Positions 61,175-64,000 of a stretch of DNA of 64,000 bases are shown here, piece by piece. The stretch's first letter is position 1. Each line of letters begins with the position of its first letter. A program made the translations under genes and the position numbers. The notes beneath the pieces are model-generated. The model worked only from the letters and a program-made list of their open reading frames with translations. It ran no database searches and was not told the origin of the DNA. The stretch is from Bin5 sp965221345 (GTDB lineage: Bacteria > Chloroflexota > Anaerolineae > Caldilineales > Caldilineaceae): NCBI GenBank assembly GCA_965221345.1, contig CBDCSD010000002.1, positions 2,666,001 to 2,730,000 of the forward strand. The letters run 5' to 3'.

Positions 61175-62614
61175 CTATCTGAGAATGTATCGAGTCCCTC
61201 GTTTGTCTCCGATCTTCAAGAGCAATTTCTTGTTCACCAGATCAACCAGGTCCAATCGTAAAGTCTCGGCGCCAACATGGGAGCACAACTGCCTGTAATC
61301 CCGATTGGTAATGTTGCCGTGCGCCTGCACATGCTGCATCGCTTTGAGCTGGCGCTCGTTCATGTGCTGTTCCCACTCGGGAATTATCTTTTCCAGGTCT
61401 TTGCGATTCTGCAACGTCACAGAGAAACGATGGCTCTTCGCATCGAAAAGCGGGGGCGGATGGCCGGCGGCCACCATGTCCTCGATCATGCGGTCAACCC
61501 CCAAACCCAACTCCTCAATGTAGCCCCACTGGTACAGTCCGTTGACAAGGCGAGGGTTGCGGCTGTAATGCTCGTCAACGATATTGTCGATTGTTATGTA
61601 GGCCGGCAGGCCGCCGGGACTGATGATTTCCAGGCTTTCCGCCCGCATATGAATCTCGATACTACTGCCGCGCAGGCGATAGTCCCGGTGGCAAACCGCG
61701 TTAACCAACGCCTCGCGGACCGCAAATGGAGGATATTCGGTCTGATCTTCCCGCTGCAACCCCTTTACCACCGCCTTTTTGTCCATCTCTTCCCAGATGA
61801 CTCGCCAGCCCCGCTCGACAATTCGGGCAAGCGGGCCTGTTATCTCCTCGCGGCGGCCATAGCCGAATGAGCCAGCCTCGCCCCCTAACAACAAAGTTTC
61901 TACAGAGCTGTCTGCCTCGGCGAGTCCTGCCCTCTCCCCTGTTTTAAATGTGGTTTGGTTGTCGTCGAACTTCACGAATACAGCCCGACTGTGGGGCAGA
62001 AACAACTGCGGTTCTTTACCGAAAAGTAGCATTCCGCTGATTGTCGGCGTCCCGGTTGCGCTGATGGCTCCAATCTGTTGCAACAATCTATTCTTTGGCA
62101 AAAGCGAGCCGTGAGGGTTGCGCTGCTGCCTCTTCTCCAGATATTCGTCGATAACGTCGTCGTCCAAATCGTCTCTTGTGGAGCCGAAAACCTCTTCAGA
62201 CTCAAACTCTCCCATCGAACGATTACCCACCAGCATCTCCAACTCCGCCGGGTTTAGCGGCCGATTCTCATCTCCGTGGCGCACCAGTGCCCGCCCGTCG
62301 GAGAGGATATGCAACTCGCTGCTGCGGTCAACCCGTAACAGGACCACCGGCCCGTTCTGCGTCTCTTCCTGTTGCCACTCGGTGCGCATGGGAGGGCGGC
62401 AAAGCGCCAACGCTGCCCGCAAGGCACCTTCAACCTCTTCGTCCACCAAGGGTTCGCCTTGGGCCCCGCTTGGGTCAACCCCCAACACGACTGTGCCGCC
62501 TTCACCGTTTGCGAAGGCAACGAGAGTCTCGGCAAGAGAATCCGGATTGAGACTGAGCAAGAAAGCGTGCCGCGGCCCAGGCCCCCGGCCCAACAACATG
62601 CGCAGGTCGGACAT
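61175..62614 (-). CDS. AlbA_2/HATPase_c_4-type putative regulator (second paralog type)
   Basis: The 479-residue protein has an AlbA_2-like domain (ETLVAFANGEGGTVVLGVD near residue 29) and a RecG-related ATP-binding module (AVREALVNAVCHRDYR and ESLEIISPGGLPAYI). A C-terminal winged-helix-like extension follows. It resembles the protein at 31840 in architecture but not in close sequence. AAGGGG is upstream of the ATG. It lies 18 bases after gyrA on the same strand, so co-transcription is likely. Annotators usually call these ATP-dependent helicase-like or transcriptional regulators. Confidence 0.85.
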   Translation of the reverse strand: MSDLRMLLGRGPGPRHAFLLSLNPDSLAETLVAFANGEGGTVVLGVDPSGAQGEPLVDEEVEGALRAALALCRPPMRTEWQQEETQNGPVVLLRVDRSSELHILSDGRALVRHGDENRPLNPAELEMLVGNRSMGEFESEEVFGSTRDDLDDDVIDEYLEKRQQRNPHGSLLPKNRLLQQIGAISATGTPTISGMLLFGKEPQLFLPHSRAVFVKFDDNQTTFKTGERAGLAEADSSVETLLLGGEAGSFGYGRREEITGPLARIVERGWRVIWEEMDKKAVVKGLQREDQTEYPPFAVREALVNAVCHRDYRLRGSSIEIHMRAESLEIISPGGLPAYITIDNIVDEHYSRNPRLVNGLYQWGYIEELGLGVDRMIEDMVAAGHPPPLFDAKSHRFSVTLQNRKDLEKIIPEWEQHMNERQLKAMQHVQAHGNITNRDYRQLCSHVGAETLRLDLVDLVNKKLLLKIGDKRGTRYILR

Positions 62615-62632
62615 TGTTTGACGGCCCCTTTT

Positions 62633-64000
62633 CTATTCGGCCGCCGCCATCGGCGTCATCCCGTCGACGGCTTCAAGCGTTTGGTCCCCGTTCTCTTCGG
62701 CACCTTCAACCTTGCGGACCAGGTCTTCGTATCGAAGTACGGCAAGTGCCGCCACTGTATCGCCTTCGTCGAGACTGACGATGCGTACGCCTTGGGCGGC
62801 CCGCCCTTTGTGGCGGATACCGGAGACCGGTGTGCGGAGCATAATGCCGTTACCGGTGATGATCGTAATCTGATCCTTCTCATCGACGACCCGCGCGGCA
62901 ACAATTGGGCCGAGTTCCCCAATTCGGGAGTGATCCGTCGTCCATACTCCCTGAATGTATCGACCCTTCGTGGCGTACTCCTCCAATCGTACCCGCTTGC
63001 CACACCCCAACTCATGCAACACAAACAGATCGGCGCCAGGCTGCACCACGTCGAAACCGGTCACCAGGTCGTCCTTCCGCAAACGCATCGCCCAAACGCC
63101 GGCCGCGGTGCGCCCCATTGCCCGTACCCGATCCTCGCGCATCCGAAGCGCCTTCCCCCTGCTGGTGACGATGATGAACTCCTGGTCGCCATTCGTCAGC
63201 TGCGCCCATTCCAACGAGTCGTCCTCATCCAGGTTCATGGCGATAACGCCGCTAGTGCGAACATTCGCAAACGCGGAGGCTCTTACGCGTTTGATGCGGG
63301 ATTTGCGCGTGAGAAGTGTAATAAATGCGGCCTGCTCAAAATCGCCCAAGGTCAACATTGTCGTGACCCGCTCATTGTGCTGCAGGGTGAGGATGTTGGC
63401 CATGTGAGCGCCCTTGGCTGTACGGCCGCCTTCGGGCAGCTCGTAGACGCGGCTGCTATATACCCGGCCCTTGTTGGTAAAGAAAAGAATGTGGTCCAGC
63501 GTGCGGGCGAAGCGCAGATCCATCACCTCGTCCTCGCCGCGCGTCGTCATCCCTTTCACGCCGCGGCCGCCCCGCCCTTGCGCGCGAAACGTGTCGGCAC
63601 CCATCCTCTTGATGTAGGCGTTGGCGCTGAAACTGATAAGCACGTTCTCTTGTGGGATCAAGTCCTCATCGCTGAAGTCGCCGCTGGCATGATGGATAAT
63701 TCCAGTGCGACGCTCATCGCCATACTTCTCTTTCATCTCGACAATATCGTCGCGAATCAGGCCGCGAATCTTGTGCGGGTAGGCAAGCAGGTCTTCCAGG
63801 TGGGTGATACGCTCCATCACTTCCTGGTACTCATCTTCAATCCTCTGCCGCTCCAACGCGGCCAGCCGCCGCAACTGCAAATCCAGGATCGCCTGGGCCT
63901 GGACGAGGCTCAGACTGAACTGTTCCACCAGATGTGTGCGGGCCTGCTCCGCGCTGGCCGCATTGCGGATTGTCTCGATAACCCGGTCAAGGAACTGCAG
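62633..64000 (-). CDS. gyrA: DNA gyrase subunit A, C-terminal part (5' end outside window)
   Basis: The frame is open from the window edge to the stop at 62633 and covers the end of the breakage-reunion coiled-coil (SLVQAQAILDLQLRRLAALE) and the beta-pinwheel C-terminal domain. The GyrA box is present as QGRGGRG in RAQGRGGRGVKG, so it is gyrase rather than ParC. The six-blade pinwheel (IRHKGRAAQGVRIVSLDEGD) is intact and ends with a short acidic tail. The catalytic Tyr and quinolone region lie beyond the window. Confidence 0.96.
   Translation of the reverse strand: MQFLDRVIETIRNAASAEQARTHLVEQFSLSLVQAQAILDLQLRRLAALERQRIEDEYQEVMERITHLEDLLAYPHKIRGLIRDDIVEMKEKYGDERRTGIIHHASGDFSDEDLIPQENVLISFSANAYIKRMGADTFRAQGRGGRGVKGMTTRGEDEVMDLRFARTLDHILFFTNKGRVYSSRVYELPEGGRTAKGAHMANILTLQHNERVTTMLTLGDFEQAAFITLLTRKSRIKRVRASAFANVRTSGVIAMNLDEDDSLEWAQLTNGDQEFIIVTSRGKALRMREDRVRAMGRTAAGVWAMRLRKDDLVTGFDVVQPGADLFVLHELGCGKRVRLEEYATKGRYIQGVWTTDHSRIGELGPIVAARVVDEKDQITIITGNGIMLRTPVSGIRHKGRAAQGVRIVSLDEGDTVAALAVLRYEDLVRKVEGAEENGDQTLEAVDGMTPMAAAE

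Overview
The window is dense, mixed-strand bacterial DNA with short intergenic gaps. It has no detected tRNA, rRNA or CRISPR array. The gene content points to Chloroflexota, perhaps a Caldilinea-like, free-living or sponge-associated lineage. Supporting traits are LysM proteins, L,D-transpeptidases and a large LysM-SH3-glycosidase-like protein, with many phytanoyl-CoA dioxygenases, amidohydrolases, sulfatases and molybdenum hydroxylase genes, a CRTAC1-type lipoprotein, and a TrmD with an extended middle. The taxon is an inference from family content, not from a marker phylogeny.

Layout. 1-114: sulfatase C-terminus. 136-13687 (minus): an eleven-gene catabolic run containing FdrA, DUF1116, a cyclase-family hydrolase, a three-subunit molybdenum hydroxylase with a membrane protein inserted in its operon, a nucleotidyltransferase, beta-ureidopropionase, dihydropyrimidinase and an ABC permease. 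It looks like nucleobase or other N-carbamoyl heterocycle degradation. 13925-18084: a frameshifted acetyltransferase, an RRM protein with its terminator, trmD and an M23 peptidase. 18280-28596: an ABC exporter, sugar-acid and amidohydrolase genes, a PD-(D/E)XK-like protein, a kinase-like protein, an oxidoreductase, a UlaG-like lactonase and a PfkB kinase.

29155-33075 carries a two-gene module: a TrlF-like PHP/SMC-type ATPase and an AlbA_2/HATPase protein. It lies between the intact pfkB gene and a 254-bp same-orientation copy of that gene's 5' end. This is the best candidate for an acquired, possibly defensive, island. It is followed by about 3 kb without an intact gene (33383-36426). That stretch holds an ISAs1 transposase remnant, palindromes, and repeat units of roughly 340 bp. 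The units contain A-tracts followed by helically phased 10-bp repeats of the form GACAT-N5. I consider these phased arrays, present in four copies, the most unusual structure in the window.

36427-46814 (plus): a sugar-type ABC importer operon (binding protein and two permeases) continues into a CRTAC1 lipoprotein and an MFS transporter, then a dioxygenase, two tandem amidohydrolases and a Rieske ferredoxin. 46918-54615: an M20 peptidase, the LysM-SH3-glycosidase-like protein, a thioesterase, peptide deformylase with a clear terminator, a DUF3105 protein and two L,D-transpeptidases. 55193-64000: a GSA-type aminotransferase, an arylsulfatase, a menorin-like DUF2181 protein, a YbjN-like protein, a small Cys-pair protein, signal peptidase I, a second AlbA_2/HATPase protein and the 3' part of gyrA.
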